DNA of 64,000 nt from Lysinibacillus_B sp031181585 (GCF_047301505.1 NZ_CP154840.1:4092001-4156000); one strand, 5' to 3'; counted from the first letter of the stretch, positions 16,640 through 25,157 are shown. Notes: a model not told the origin generated them from the letters alone. Translations and numbers: made by a program.

Positions 16640-16741
16640 ATGTTTAAAAGTAAAGATATCACATATGATTGGAAGGAAGTTACTAGCTTCGTCGGTGCTG
16701 CAGGTATTTTAACGATGTTCATCTATACAGTAATATTCTAG
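16640..16741 (+). CDS. Small membrane protein, 33 residues
   Basis: A 33-codon gene with strong signals. AAAGGAGA (16625-16632) is 8 bases before ATG 16640; a closer in-frame ATG at 16634 is too near the site. The charged N-terminal half (MFKSKDITYDWKEV) is followed by one hydrophobic segment of about 18 residues that runs to the end (SFVGAAGILTMFIYTVIF), so a single-pass membrane peptide is expected. A sigma-B-like promoter precedes it and a strong terminator begins 10 bases after the stop. I do not recognise a family. Confidence 0.7.
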   Translation: MFKSKDITYDWKEVTSFVGAAGILTMFIYTVIF

Positions 16742-16751
16742 ATCAGCAAAT

Positions 16752-16783
16752 AAAGGGCAAAGCGTTAAAACGCTTTGCCCTTT
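16752..16783. terminator. Bidirectional terminator between the 33-codon gene and the GNAT gene
   Basis: AAAGGGCAAAGCG / CGCTTTGCCCTTT with a TTAAAA loop and T-rich or A-rich flanks on both sides, serving the convergent genes at 16640-16741 and 16801-17079. Confidence 0.92.
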
Positions 16784-16800
16784 ATTTATGTCTATCGTAC

Positions 16801-17079
16801 TTATGCTTTTATATCATTGTATTCATCACTATTTTCTAACGCTACTACAACATATGAACAAGTTGCATTCATTTTAAGATTGTTTTCCCGCGCATAACTA
16901 GCGGCTTGGTCCAACAGTTTTTTGGCTACCCCTTGGCCGCGCAAATCAGGAGACACATACGTGTGATCCATCGTCATGATGCCGCCAGTTTCCACCCATG
17001 TGATTTCTGCCAACCGTTGTCCATCCTTCACATGCTCGAAGGCGTTATGAGTACCCGACTTATTTAAAGTGAATTCCAT
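16801..17079 (-). CDS. GNAT-family N-acetyltransferase, short YjdJ-like form
   Basis: A 92-residue acetyltransferase of the small single-domain kind (Gcn5-related, YjdJ-like). The acetyl-CoA loop is visible as DLRGQGVAKKLLDQAASYA (about residues 45-63), preceded by the strand MTMDHTYVSP and followed by NATCSYVVVAL. The substrate is unknown; such proteins in other genomes are equally uncharacterised. The AAGGAGGGA site is good. It converges on the 33-codon gene. Confidence 0.85.
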   Translation of the reverse strand: MEFTLNKSGTHNAFEHVKDGQRLAEITWVETGGIMTMDHTYVSPDLRGQGVAKKLLDQAASYARENNLKMNATCSYVVVALENSDEYNDIKA

Positions 17080-17106
17080 TACCTATCCCTCCTTTTTTTA
17101 AATATA

Positions 17107-17143
17107 TCATAATGAAAAAATGCCCACTACTAATAAATACTAG
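17107..17143 (-). terminator. Terminator of ypuA
   Basis: TGCTCACTA pairs with TAGTGGGCA (one G-U) around an 11-base loop on the minus strand, followed by TTTTTTC. Confidence 0.75.
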
Positions 17144-17157
17144 TGAGCATTACTCTA

Positions 17158-18102
17158 TTATTCTGTTTGTGTATCATTCTCTGAACTAAACCAAGAGGAA
17201 ACTGTATCAATCAAATTTGTAAAGAAGTTCTTTACATTTTGCCAGAAACCTTCGTCCTGTACTAAATCACTAATACTTCCGAACTTCTCCTCGATTGTTT
17301 GACTTAAATCAGATAATTGATCAGACCACTTTGAAAAATCGATATCCAAATTACGAATTTGATCCATTAAGTCTACTAATAGTTGTCGATCCTGCTCGCT
17401 TAAATTGATTTCAAATCTAGAAAGCTGATCATCTACGATTTGCTGAACCTCTTCTTTTGTTGCCGGAGCTTTTTCGGCAATTTCCTTCTTGATTTCAGTC
17501 AATAGCTCGGCCACTCTCTCTTCTGAAACATTACCGCTGTCTGCAATAGTTGTCGCTACAGAAAGCTCCTCGTTAGCTACATCCGTACGTTCAATATCTA
17601 ATGTTTCACCTGTTTTAGCTTCATATGCCTTATAAATTCCTACGAGTGCTGAATGACCTGTTACTGGCTTTGGCGCAGCTACCTCGACAATCGCATCCTC
17701 AATACCGGCTGTCAACATAGCACTTGCATACATTTCAGCCGTAACCTGCGTAATATTCTCTGGTGTCACAATGCTGATAACAAGCCCTTTTCCCTCATCC
17801 TGGCGTGTTATTTTTGCAGAAGAATACATACGAGAGCTTGCATTACTATCTTTAATATATTTTATGAGGTCTTCCCCTGAGACCGTAATTTCATCAAATT
17901 CTGGTTCCTCATTTATACGAAGGGCTGTTTTTACCATTTCCCTCTCTGTTTCTGAAAGATTTGCTCCATATACGACAATCGGTACACCAAGTTTTTCATT
18001 AACAGCCTTTGTTTCACTGACTGACGCCAATGCCTGCATCGGTATGACAGCGAATACCGCCAGTACGAATGCCAGCATAAGCGATACATATTTTTGTTTC
18101 AT
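17158..18102 (-). CDS. ypuA: Secreted DUF1002 protein (YpuA-like)
   Basis: A 314-residue exported protein. The signal peptide spans residues 1-26 (basic start, hydrophobic core, then PMQALA-S cleavage). The mature part begins with the DUF1002 domain (EKLGVPIVVYGANLSETEREMVKTAL, then a long alpha/beta region with VSGEDLIKYI and VEVAAPKPVTGHSALVGIYKAYE). The C-terminal third is charged and probably coiled coil (residues about 200-290), ending in an aromatic segment (FWQNVKNFFTNL). It is known in Bacillus as YpuA; its function is unknown, likely cell-surface. Confidence 0.85.
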   Translation of the reverse strand: MKQKYVSLMLAFVLAVFAVIPMQALASVSETKAVNEKLGVPIVVYGANLSETEREMVKTALRINEEPEFDEITVSGEDLIKYIKDSNASSRMYSSAKITRQDEGKGLVISIVTPENITQVTAEMYASAMLTAGIEDAIVEVAAPKPVTGHSALVGIYKAYEAKTGETLDIERTDVANEELSVATTIADSGNVSEERVAELLTEIKKEIAEKAPATKEEVQQIVDDQLSRFEINLSEQDRQLLVDLMDQIRNLDIDFSKWSDQLSDLSQTIEEKFGSISDLVQDEGFWQNVKNFFTNLIDTVSSWFSSENDTQTE

Positions 18103-18137
18103 AATAAGAAACCTCCCCTTTCAGATAATACATACGT

Positions 18138-18190
18138 AAAAAAAAGCAAAAGGTTGCGATTCATTTTATCCTATCTGCCTTTTGCTTTTC
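18138..18190 (-). terminator. Terminator of cvfB
   Basis: AGCAAAAGG / CCTTTTGCT arms around a ~23-base loop, followed by an uninterrupted T run on the minus strand. It lies directly after the cvfB stop. Confidence 0.8.
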
Positions 18191-18194
18191 TTGC

Positions 18195-19049
18195 TTATAA
18201 AATTTCAGTCCATCCGTCCTGCTGTTTGACTTTCTTGGCTTTCATCAATGTACCAAGCGCCCGCTTGAATGCCCCTTTGCTCATCTCGAACATTTCCTGG
18301 ATTTCTTCTGGTGAAGATTTATCACCAAATGGCATTTTTCCGCCTACACTTTCGAGGTAAGCAAAAATTTTCTCTGCATCTTCTCCAAGACGCTCATGCT
18401 TACGCGGTAAAAGAGAGCCATTTAATGAACCATCCTCTTTAACATCGATGATTCGTACTGTCACGTCCTGTCCCAGCCTTGGCTCACCCTTCATTTCTGA
18501 TTCGTGAACGAAAATGCGGTAAGGGTTGTCTACACCAAGTAAGAATGATCCTACAGGCAGCAGACGGTATGGACGTGCAGTAATGTTTTTATTGTGCAGA
18601 TCCTCAAGAGCCCCTTCATATAGCTCATTCACTTTTTCTTCCGTCGCTAGGCGCCCGAACAAGTCCCCGTTTCTATCTACACGCAATGTCATGTATAAAT
18701 GGTCCCCTGGCTGCGGCCAAAGCTCCTGAAGAACAGGAAGATCCTCAGCTTTTACTAACACTTCACGCGATGTACCGATATCTGTATATGCACCTTCACG
18801 TGTCACTTTCAGAACACGAGCCCAACCATACTCTCCTTGCCGGACAGCAGGTAATACCGTTGTTGCCTGCAGCTCGCCCCGGCGGTCTGCAAATAAGAAA
18901 ACCTCTACACGATCACCAATAGACAAGGGCTCTGTAACATCAGAGCTGTTTAAAGGTATCTCAACATCACCGTTTGTTAATATATAGCGTGATCCCTGCT
19001 CTTCTAATACAGTTAACGATACAGTTTGTCCTGATTTTAATTCATTCAT
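18195..19049 (-). CDS. cvfB: S1-domain RNA-binding protein CvfB
   Basis: A 284-residue protein of the CvfB/YitL family, which contains three S1-type OB folds and a winged-helix C-terminus. In S. aureus it is an RNA-binding regulator of virulence expression. The OB folds are visible as repeated beta-rich blocks with GDRVEVFLFADRRGEL, GEYGWARVLKVTREGAYTDIG and GQDVTVRIIDVKEDGSLNGSLLP. The C-terminal winged helix is SSPEEIQEMFEMSKGAFKRALGTLMKAKKV. Length matches. mntR ends 20 bases upstream on the same strand, so the two may be cotranscribed. Confidence 0.9.
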   Translation of the reverse strand: MNELKSGQTVSLTVLEEQGSRYILTNGDVEIPLNSSDVTEPLSIGDRVEVFLFADRRGELQATTVLPAVRQGEYGWARVLKVTREGAYTDIGTSREVLVKAEDLPVLQELWPQPGDHLYMTLRVDRNGDLFGRLATEEKVNELYEGALEDLHNKNITARPYRLLPVGSFLLGVDNPYRIFVHESEMKGEPRLGQDVTVRIIDVKEDGSLNGSLLPRKHERLGEDAEKIFAYLESVGGKMPFGDKSSPEEIQEMFEMSKGAFKRALGTLMKAKKVKQQDGWTEIL

Positions 19050-19069
19050 TCATTTGTTCGTTCCCTTCA

Positions 19070-19489
19070 TTACACATTTTGCTGTGTTTTCATCTTTTCA
19101 AGTTTTTGCATAAAATCCGGTTGTTCCTCCATCAATTGAACTAAATCCGCAATCCGGTCGATCGAATTCCAGCTTAAGTGATGTTCAATTCCCTCGACAT
19201 CCTGATAAATCCGGTCTTCATCAACACCGATGAGGCGTAAAAACTGCTCTAGCAGCTCATGACGCTGAACAAGCCGCTTGCCTAATTTTACCCCTTTAGG
19301 TGTTAGTGTTAAGCCTCTATACTTTTCGTATACCAAATATCCGTCTTTATCTAATTTTTGGACCATTTTTGTAACTGAGGAAGGTAGAACAGATAATGCT
19401 TCTGCAATGTCGGACACACGCGCATACCCTTTATTCTCAATTAATAAGTAAATTTGTTCGATGTGGTCCTCCATACTAGGTGTCGGCAT
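19070..19489 (-). CDS. mntR: Manganese-responsive repressor MntR (DtxR family)
   Basis: Represses manganese uptake genes when Mn(II) is bound. The 139 residues carry every metal ligand of the Bacillus protein: Asp8, Glu11, His77, Glu99, Glu102 and His103. The winged helix VSDIAEALSVLPSSVTKMVQKL is at residues 25-46. The ATG at 19489 is chosen because GAGGAG lies 8 bases upstream; a GTG at 19504 would place the start inside that site. No Mn transporter lies in the window. Confidence 0.95.
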   Translation of the reverse strand: MPTPSMEDHIEQIYLLIENKGYARVSDIAEALSVLPSSVTKMVQKLDKDGYLVYEKYRGLTLTPKGVKLGKRLVQRHELLEQFLRLIGVDEDRIYQDVEGIEHHLSWNSIDRIADLVQLMEEQPDFMQKLEKMKTQQNV

Positions 19490-19562
19490 ACCCTGTCTCC
19501 TCACTTTCCTAATGCTAGTATAAGTTTACTACAATCTCCCGCAAAAAGTTAACTGAAAACAA

Positions 19563-19595
19563 AAACGAGCCGAATGCACTTAATTCGGCTCATTT
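19563..19595 (-). terminator. Terminator of the ComFB gene
   Basis: AAATGAGCCGAAT / ATTCGGCTCGTTT with a 7-base loop, then T-rich. It overlaps the stop codon. Confidence 0.88.
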
Positions 19596-19874
19596 AGAAT
19601 GTTTAGGTTTGCGCCCTACTATATGAATCGCATGGATTATTTGTTTATTAATTTCCTCTAGATGCTCCGGTGTGTTCATCTCATTAAATACAACATCCCG
19701 CCACTGAGGAGATGTCACATATCTAGGAGGGAGCGCGTTCAACGCAATTGCTGTCACATCCAGCATACATTGTTCACAATGACAAAACGTCTGATAGTCA
19801 TTACCATATAGCAAAAAATTTACCAATCCCCGAACGATTTCCTCGGTAACATTGACTAGTAACGGTTGCTCCAT
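19590..19874 (-). CDS. comFB: ComFB-family protein
   Basis: A 94-residue protein of the late-competence ComFB family. Its hallmark is the pair of Cys in CHCEQCMLDVTAIALNALPPRYVTS (residues about 30-55), preceded by VNVTEEIVRGLVNFLL. In B. subtilis comFB lies in the comF operon, but here it stands alone with its own terminator, so a competence role is uncertain. Cyanobacterial relatives (CdgR) have been reported to bind c-di-GMP. The ATG at 19874 is preferred (GAAGGA 6 bases upstream) over one at 19892. Confidence 0.85.
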   Translation of the reverse strand: MEQPLLVNVTEEIVRGLVNFLLYGNDYQTFCHCEQCMLDVTAIALNALPPRYVTSPQWRDVVFNEMNTPEHLEEINKQIIHAIHIVGRKPKHSK

Positions 19875-20092
19875 ATATTTCCTTCGCCTCATTTTTCTTT
19901 ATGTTAAAGTGTGTTCACTTCATCATATAACTATCAAAACAAGAACTCAACCACACAATGCCTTTTTTTAAAAATTTCAAGGGAACAATTTAAACTCTGT
20001 ACGTTTTTCACACCATTCTCTGACTGTACGGCGTGACATGAGCAGATTCAAAAGACCTTTGCTTTAATAAATAATAAATTTACTTATACAGA

Positions 20093-22222
20093 CTATTTTC
20101 CACTCTCCTTTTTCATAAGACGCAATGAATTTAATACAACAAGCAATGTTGCTCCCATATCGGCAAAGATAGCAATCCACAGCGTTAGCCAACCAGGTAT
20201 GACAAGAAGAAGAGCAATTGCCTTTAAGCCTAGTGCAAATGCGATATTTTGTTTGATAATAGATAATGTTTTTTTGCTCAAACGGATAATGGCCGGTATT
20301 TTTTCCAGATTATCTCCCATTAATACAATATCCGCCGTTTCAAGGGCTGCATCTGTTCCGGCTCCTCCCATAGCAATACCGATAGAAGCTGCTGCCAATG
20401 CTGGTGCATCATTTACTCCGTCTCCTACCATGGCAACGGAGCCGTACCCTTGCTGAAATTCCTTCACTGCTCCAAGTTTATCAGCCGGCAGTAATGCAGC
20501 CCTTACCTCCGTCAAGTCTAATTGTCTGGCAATAGCTGCTGCTGTCAGCTCTGCATCACCTGTCAGCATTATTGTTTTCACATCACTCTGCGTTAATTCA
20601 TTGATTACCTTTTTGCTATCAGCACGCAGTTGGTCAGCAATTGCTATGATGCCAAGAAACTCATGTTCTGTCGCTGCTGCAATAACCGATTTCCCTTCTC
20701 TTGCAAGCTGTTCGGCATATCGCTGAACGTCTGCTTCTAGGATAACTTGTGATTGGATCCACTCAATACTTCCTACTTTCACTTTTACTCCATCGACTGT
20801 AGCGTAGGCGCCTTTCCCGGTTACAGATTGGAAATCAGCGGGTACTGCCAATGAAATCTGTAATTCTTGTACCTTTTCTAAAATCGCGCCAGCCAAGGGA
20901 TGCTGTGAGTTTTTTTCCACTGTACCAACCATCCGCAAGAACTGATCTGTAGTCCTATTTTTTACTCCCTTAATATCTGTTACCTCGGGCTTTCCTTTAG
21001 TGAGAGTACCTGTCTTATCAAAGGCAATAGCCTGTGTACGTGCAAGCTCCTCTAGATAAACTCCGCCTTTAATCAATACACCTTGTTTTGCCGCATTTCC
21101 TATCGCCGTTACAATCGCTACTGGTGTGGAAATAACAAGGGCACATGGGCACCCTACTACCAGAACAGCCAGCCCCTGATAGATCCAATGCTGCCATTCG
21201 CCAGTGAAAAACGGCGGAAGAACAGCAACAAGCAGCGCCACTAGCATAATAAGAGGTGTATAATATTTTGCAAATTGATCAACAAACTTTTGGGACGGCG
21301 CCTTTTCCGCCTGCGCTTCCTCTACAAGGTGAATAATTTTTGCAATCGTCGTATCTGCCGCAAGCTTTGTCACTTCTACTTCTAAAGCGCCTTCCTCATT
21401 AAGGGTACCTGCAAAAACCTCATTTCCAATCTCTTTTTTTACCGGAATAGATTCTCCTGTAATCGCTGCTTGATTGACTGTTGAAGATCCACCAATAACT
21501 ACTCCATCCATGGCAATCTTCTGCCCTGGTTTCACAATTAAAAGATCTCCGATTACAATTTCCTCCGTCGGTACTTCTACTTCATGATAATGGCTGCCGT
21601 GGCCCCTTTTAATCATTGCTACCGGGGGAGCAATTTCCATCAGCCGCTCAATAGACTGCCTCGCCTTGTTCATGGAGTATGCTTCAAGCGCCTCACTTAC
21701 TGCAAATAAAAATACGACAATAGCGGCCTCCTGCCACTCGCCAATGATCGCAGCCCCTATAATGGCAATAGTCATCAGTGTCTTCATATCAAATTCAAAT
21801 CGTATAAGGTTACGCAGGCCTGTTTTAAAAATACTTACTCCACCTGCCATGATGGCAATAAAGTAAAGAATATTCGATACGAGATTCCCTTCTCCCCGGC
21901 TAATACTGAAGGAAAATGCAATAAAAATGAATAAGAGCGAGACTCCTGCTAATATATTTTCTTTCCGTTTATAAAACGGCATGGCTTTTTTCGCTCGTTC
22001 TTGTGCCTTTGTTACTCTGATTCCATCAAAAGCACCTGCTGCTTCAAGCTGTTCAATCGTCACTTCACCCACAACCGTTAGCTTTGCAGCTCCAAAATTC
22101 AATTGACAATCCTCTACTGTCGGAATTCCCTTTACATTTTTCTCAAATTTTGCCGCACAATTGGCACATGATAAATTTTGCAGTCTATATTGTTGTTTCG
22201 CCTTTATTACAGCCATCTTCAT
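20093..22222 (-). CDS. cadA: P1B-type cadmium/zinc-exporting ATPase CadA
   Basis: Exports Cd(II), Zn(II) and probably Pb(II) using ATP. The ~709 residues contain an N-terminal heavy-metal domain with CxxC (Cys19, Cys22), the SEALEAYSMNKAR segment typical of P1B-2 pumps, the membrane metal site CPC near residue 358, the phosphorylated DKTGT near 401, an HP motif (SQHPLA) and GDGVNDAPAL. These place it with Zn/Cd pumps, not copper pumps. The ATG at 22222 has AAAGGAAG just upstream. It overlaps cadC by 38 bases, implying translational coupling under CadC control. Confidence 0.95.
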   Translation of the reverse strand: MKMAVIKAKQQYRLQNLSCANCAAKFEKNVKGIPTVEDCQLNFGAAKLTVVGEVTIEQLEAAGAFDGIRVTKAQERAKKAMPFYKRKENILAGVSLLFIFIAFSFSISRGEGNLVSNILYFIAIMAGGVSIFKTGLRNLIRFEFDMKTLMTIAIIGAAIIGEWQEAAIVVFLFAVSEALEAYSMNKARQSIERLMEIAPPVAMIKRGHGSHYHEVEVPTEEIVIGDLLIVKPGQKIAMDGVVIGGSSTVNQAAITGESIPVKKEIGNEVFAGTLNEEGALEVEVTKLAADTTIAKIIHLVEEAQAEKAPSQKFVDQFAKYYTPLIMLVALLVAVLPPFFTGEWQHWIYQGLAVLVVGCPCALVISTPVAIVTAIGNAAKQGVLIKGGVYLEELARTQAIAFDKTGTLTKGKPEVTDIKGVKNRTTDQFLRMVGTVEKNSQHPLAGAILEKVQELQISLAVPADFQSVTGKGAYATVDGVKVKVGSIEWIQSQVILEADVQRYAEQLAREGKSVIAAATEHEFLGIIAIADQLRADSKKVINELTQSDVKTIMLTGDAELTAAAIARQLDLTEVRAALLPADKLGAVKEFQQGYGSVAMVGDGVNDAPALAAASIGIAMGGAGTDAALETADIVLMGDNLEKIPAIIRLSKKTLSIIKQNIAFALGLKAIALLLVIPGWLTLWIAIFADMGATLLVVLNSLRLMKKESGK

Positions 22223-22574
22223 CCACTTCCTTTGAATGTTCATAAGCTATTGTAACGATTTGAAATACATGCTCATCTGCAAGCGAATAATAAATCATCT
22301 TACCTTCGCGATGAGACTTTGCTAGCCCATGTTCTTTTAAATAACGCAAATGATGGGAAGCAGTCGCTACCGAAGATCCGATAATTTCTGCTACATCACA
22401 TACACATAGCGCAGGCTCAAGCGTTAATGCATAGGTAATTTTCAGCCTTGTCTCATCTGCGAGCGCTTTTAGAAAGCCTGCTACTTTCGACAAATCAGGC
22501 AACTGCCGTTGTACGCGTCCTACTACTTCCGCATGAATTTCTGTTACTGCACACACTTCTTTAGTCAAGTTCAT
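22185..22574 (-). CDS. cadC: ArsR/SmtB-family metal-sensing repressor CadC
   Basis: A 129-residue winged-helix repressor released by Cd/Zn/Pb. Both known metal sites are visible: the alpha3N site Cys8 with Cys57 and Cys59 in ALCVCD, and the alpha5 zinc site Asp100, His102, His113, Glu116. The recognition helix is VATASHHLRYLK. The start is uncertain: ATG 22574 sits very close to GAGGGG, while TTG 22568 is at ideal spacing. It overlaps cadA by 38 bases, and two palindromic operators flank its promoter. Confidence 0.93.
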   Translation of the reverse strand: MNLTKEVCAVTEIHAEVVGRVQRQLPDLSKVAGFLKALADETRLKITYALTLEPALCVCDVAEIIGSSVATASHHLRYLKEHGLAKSHREGKMIYYSLADEHVFQIVTIAYEHSKEVDEDGCNKGETTI

Positions 22575-22582
22575 CCCCTCAT

Positions 22583-22598
22583 TCAAATGCAGATTTGA
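22583..22598. promoter_or_regulatory. Downstream CadC operator candidate
   Basis: Palindrome TCAAAT-GCAG-ATTTGA between the cadC -10 region and start codon. It resembles the TCAAATA/TATTTGA operator type known for CadC. Confidence 0.55.
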
Positions 22599-22606
22599 TT
22601 GTTATT

Positions 22607-22635
22607 AGTATATGCGATACTTTCTAAACATTCAA
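22607..22635 (-). promoter_or_regulatory. cadCA promoter
   Basis: On the minus strand TTGAAT (22630-22635), a 17-base spacer and TATACT (22607-22612). The -35 box lies inside the upstream operator palindrome, so repressor binding would block RNA polymerase. Confidence 0.7.
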
Positions 22636-22648
22636 ACATTTATTTGAA
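22631..22648. promoter_or_regulatory. Upstream CadC operator candidate
   Basis: Palindrome TTCAAA-CATTTA-TTTGAA overlapping the -35 box of the cadC promoter, closely matching the described CadC operator layout of an AT-rich inverted repeat. Confidence 0.65.
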
Positions 22649-22651
22649 CAT

Positions 22652-22691
22652 AAAAAAGAAGGTTTCAAAGGCATTAGCCAATGAAACCTTC
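22652..22691 (-). terminator. Terminator of the penicillin acylase gene
   Basis: GAAGGTTTCA / TGAAACCTTC, a perfect 10-bp stem with a 14-base loop, then TTTTTT on the minus strand. It insulates cadCA from the upstream gene. Confidence 0.9.
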
Positions 22692-22764
22692 CCGTTCTTA
22701 TTACATATACTCTAGTGATTGACCAGCTTCCCATTAACTCGAAAGAAGCATTCATAGCTACCTT

Positions 22765-25122
22765 TTATTTTTTTGCTTTTAATAAAAGCTCATTTGCATT
22801 TTCATAGGTGCCGTCCGTTCTTGTCGTATGATAGATTCCTTCCGCCCAGTCATCTACCTGGTCGTGGTACCATTCCGATTTTTTATGGCCGCTCTGTCCC
22901 GGCCCTACAATATGATCTGCTTTCGATAAGTCTCCCACATCTACTACAAAGCGCCATGATGCCCCGTGATTAACTTCACCATTTATGCGGTTTCCTGCTG
23001 CCTGAACTGTTGTCCTTGAACCGCCAACAGGCTGTGGCTCAGGGTTTAAATACCAAGCAATTAGGTCATTTGCTGAAGAGATTGAGTGATTGAATGTAAG
23101 TTGATGGAAATCACCCCATGCCCACTTTTCGTAGTTGTCTCCATATGCATCTTTCAGATCTTCTATCGACTGCTCAAACGCCCCATATACAAGCGTTTCC
23201 AGGCCTCCTGCTTCTTCTACCCATACACCTTCATTTCCTTTGTAAGCAGAACGGAGCATATTATCCATGATTTGATATTTTCCAGGCATCATCATATATA
23301 CATCTTCCGGCATTGCCTCAGCGAACAATGCCTCCTTTAACTCTTCGAGTAAGAAGTTAAAGACAAGCGGCTGTGGTGCATCAATTACTTCGTTATAATC
23401 CCATGACTCTAAAGAAGCAATGATGTCAGTATATTTGCCTTCCATATCCATTTCTTTAATTGTTTTAAGAAGGTGAGGTAAGAACTCAGCCGCATATAAA
23501 TTGACGGTATCCATTTGAATATCTTTCATATCCTGAACCGATAGCTTCTCTTTGGACTCCAGCAGATCGACGATACGTTCGAAGCGGTACGGCTGCGCCC
23601 AAAAATCTGTAATATAGTAGGGATATTCCTCTCCAACGATTTCATTATTTGCAGTTGCAATATAGCCTTCTTCCGGATTAATGACTGTCGGCAGTTCTTC
23701 ATACGGAATATATCCTTCCCATCCATAATCTGATGAATCGCCCGGTACCGGCAGCTTTCCTTCCCCTATTTTCCGAATTGGAATGTTACCATTTGCCCGG
23801 TAAGCAATTGTGCCCGTTGTATCGGCAAAAACGAAGTTCTGGGCAGGTGCCATAAAATCACGTAATGCCAGGTCAAAGTCCTCCCAGTTTTGTGATTTAT
23901 TAAAGCCTAATACTGCCTGCAGCTCCCGGGTCGGCTCAAGGGCAGTCCATTGCATCGAAAATACTTCCCCTACCGGTTCTTCCTCAAATACAAGTTCAGA
24001 GATGACAGGCCCATGCTTTGTCACCACAACTTCAAAATCTACAACCTCTCCACCTTTCACACGAATCGGCTCATCTCGTACATCCGCTTTATAATATTCG
24101 CCATCGTATAAAAACTCGTGTGGATTATCAGGATTTTGCTTTTCTATATATAAATCTTGTACCTGCGGGTTAACATTTGTTACCCCCCATGCAACATTGT
24201 CATTGTGACCTAAAATAATCCCTGGTACCCCGGCAAAGATGACACCGCTCACATTCTGTTCAGGTGATTGCAGATGCATCTGGTACCAAATGGATGGTGT
24301 GCTGAGTCCTAGATGCGGATCATCAGCAAGCAGCGGCATACCTGTTTCCGACTTCCCTCCTGAAACTACCCAGTTATTACTGCCATTAAATTCATTGGGA
24401 ATTGCTTCTATAGGGAATGCATCGGCGACCTTTAGTTCTGTTTCTCTATTCGCTTCTATGATAGAGCGAGCCTCTTCTGGATAATCGACAATCAGCTCCG
24501 CTGCTTGTGCTTCCGGCAGGTTATTTAATGCCCAATGGCGGAAGGCAAGTAAACTCCAGTTCCCTCCAAGATCATAGGCCATATATTTTCCAATCGTCAA
24601 AGAATCAATAGGTGTCCATGGCTCAGGTTCATACCCTAATAGCTTGAATTCATAAGACAACCGCTTCTCCTCAATAAAGGCATTTACCCCTTCCGCAAAC
24701 CATTCCAGTACTTGCTTGGAATCTGCATCATAGCCGTCCCACGACTTTTCAGCCGCATCCCGCAGGCTAAACGTCCGGAAAAACTTATCGTTTTCAACAG
24801 CAGCTGCTCCTACCACCTCTGCTAGCCGCCCACTTGCCTGCCTTCTTGCCAGATCCATTTGAAACAGACGATCCTGTGCCTGCACATAGCCTTGTGCACG
24901 ATAAAGATCTGCATCTGACTGCGCCTCAATATGGGGCACTCCGTCTCCGTCCCTTACTACCTCTACGTCTTTCTCTAAAATCGGTACAGTGAGTTCTCCT
25001 TCAATAATCGGCTTTGAGCTTCCTATGTAAAAATTAAATGCAATAAGCGCTATTATGATCAGCCCTGCAATGACGCCAAATACCCATATAGCCACACGTA
25101 TCAGCTTATTACTTTTTCTCAT
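22765..25122 (-). CDS. Penicillin acylase family protein (Ntn hydrolase)
   Basis: Hydrolyses an amide, such as the acyl chain of beta-lactams or acyl-homoserine lactones, after autocatalytic cleavage into alpha and beta chains. The 785-residue precursor has an N-terminal membrane or signal segment (about residues 10-32), so it acts outside the membrane. The new N-terminal Ser of the beta chain is Ser248 in FNGSNNWVVSGGKS, the canonical cleavage point. DDPHLGLSTPSIWYQ and GHNDNVAWGVTNVNPQVQDLY follow as family motifs, and the C-terminal GASWRFVVDVGD and GQSGH motifs are intact. The ATG at 25122 has GAGGGGGG 8-9 bases upstream. The substrate is unknown. Confidence 0.92.
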   Translation of the reverse strand: MRKSNKLIRVAIWVFGVIAGLIIIALIAFNFYIGSSKPIIEGELTVPILEKDVEVVRDGDGVPHIEAQSDADLYRAQGYVQAQDRLFQMDLARRQASGRLAEVVGAAAVENDKFFRTFSLRDAAEKSWDGYDADSKQVLEWFAEGVNAFIEEKRLSYEFKLLGYEPEPWTPIDSLTIGKYMAYDLGGNWSLLAFRHWALNNLPEAQAAELIVDYPEEARSIIEANRETELKVADAFPIEAIPNEFNGSNNWVVSGGKSETGMPLLADDPHLGLSTPSIWYQMHLQSPEQNVSGVIFAGVPGIILGHNDNVAWGVTNVNPQVQDLYIEKQNPDNPHEFLYDGEYYKADVRDEPIRVKGGEVVDFEVVVTKHGPVISELVFEEEPVGEVFSMQWTALEPTRELQAVLGFNKSQNWEDFDLALRDFMAPAQNFVFADTTGTIAYRANGNIPIRKIGEGKLPVPGDSSDYGWEGYIPYEELPTVINPEEGYIATANNEIVGEEYPYYITDFWAQPYRFERIVDLLESKEKLSVQDMKDIQMDTVNLYAAEFLPHLLKTIKEMDMEGKYTDIIASLESWDYNEVIDAPQPLVFNFLLEELKEALFAEAMPEDVYMMMPGKYQIMDNMLRSAYKGNEGVWVEEAGGLETLVYGAFEQSIEDLKDAYGDNYEKWAWGDFHQLTFNHSISSANDLIAWYLNPEPQPVGGSRTTVQAAGNRINGEVNHGASWRFVVDVGDLSKADHIVGPGQSGHKKSEWYHDQVDDWAEGIYHTTRTDGTYENANELLLKAKK

Positions 25123-25157
25123 GAAACCATCCCCCCTCACTAGGTAATTTCTCCATA

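Noticed and set aside
19490..19504. Longer start (GTG 19504) for mntR
   Set aside because: It lies in the ribosome site of the ATG at 19489, and the shorter protein aligns its metal ligands at the known positions.
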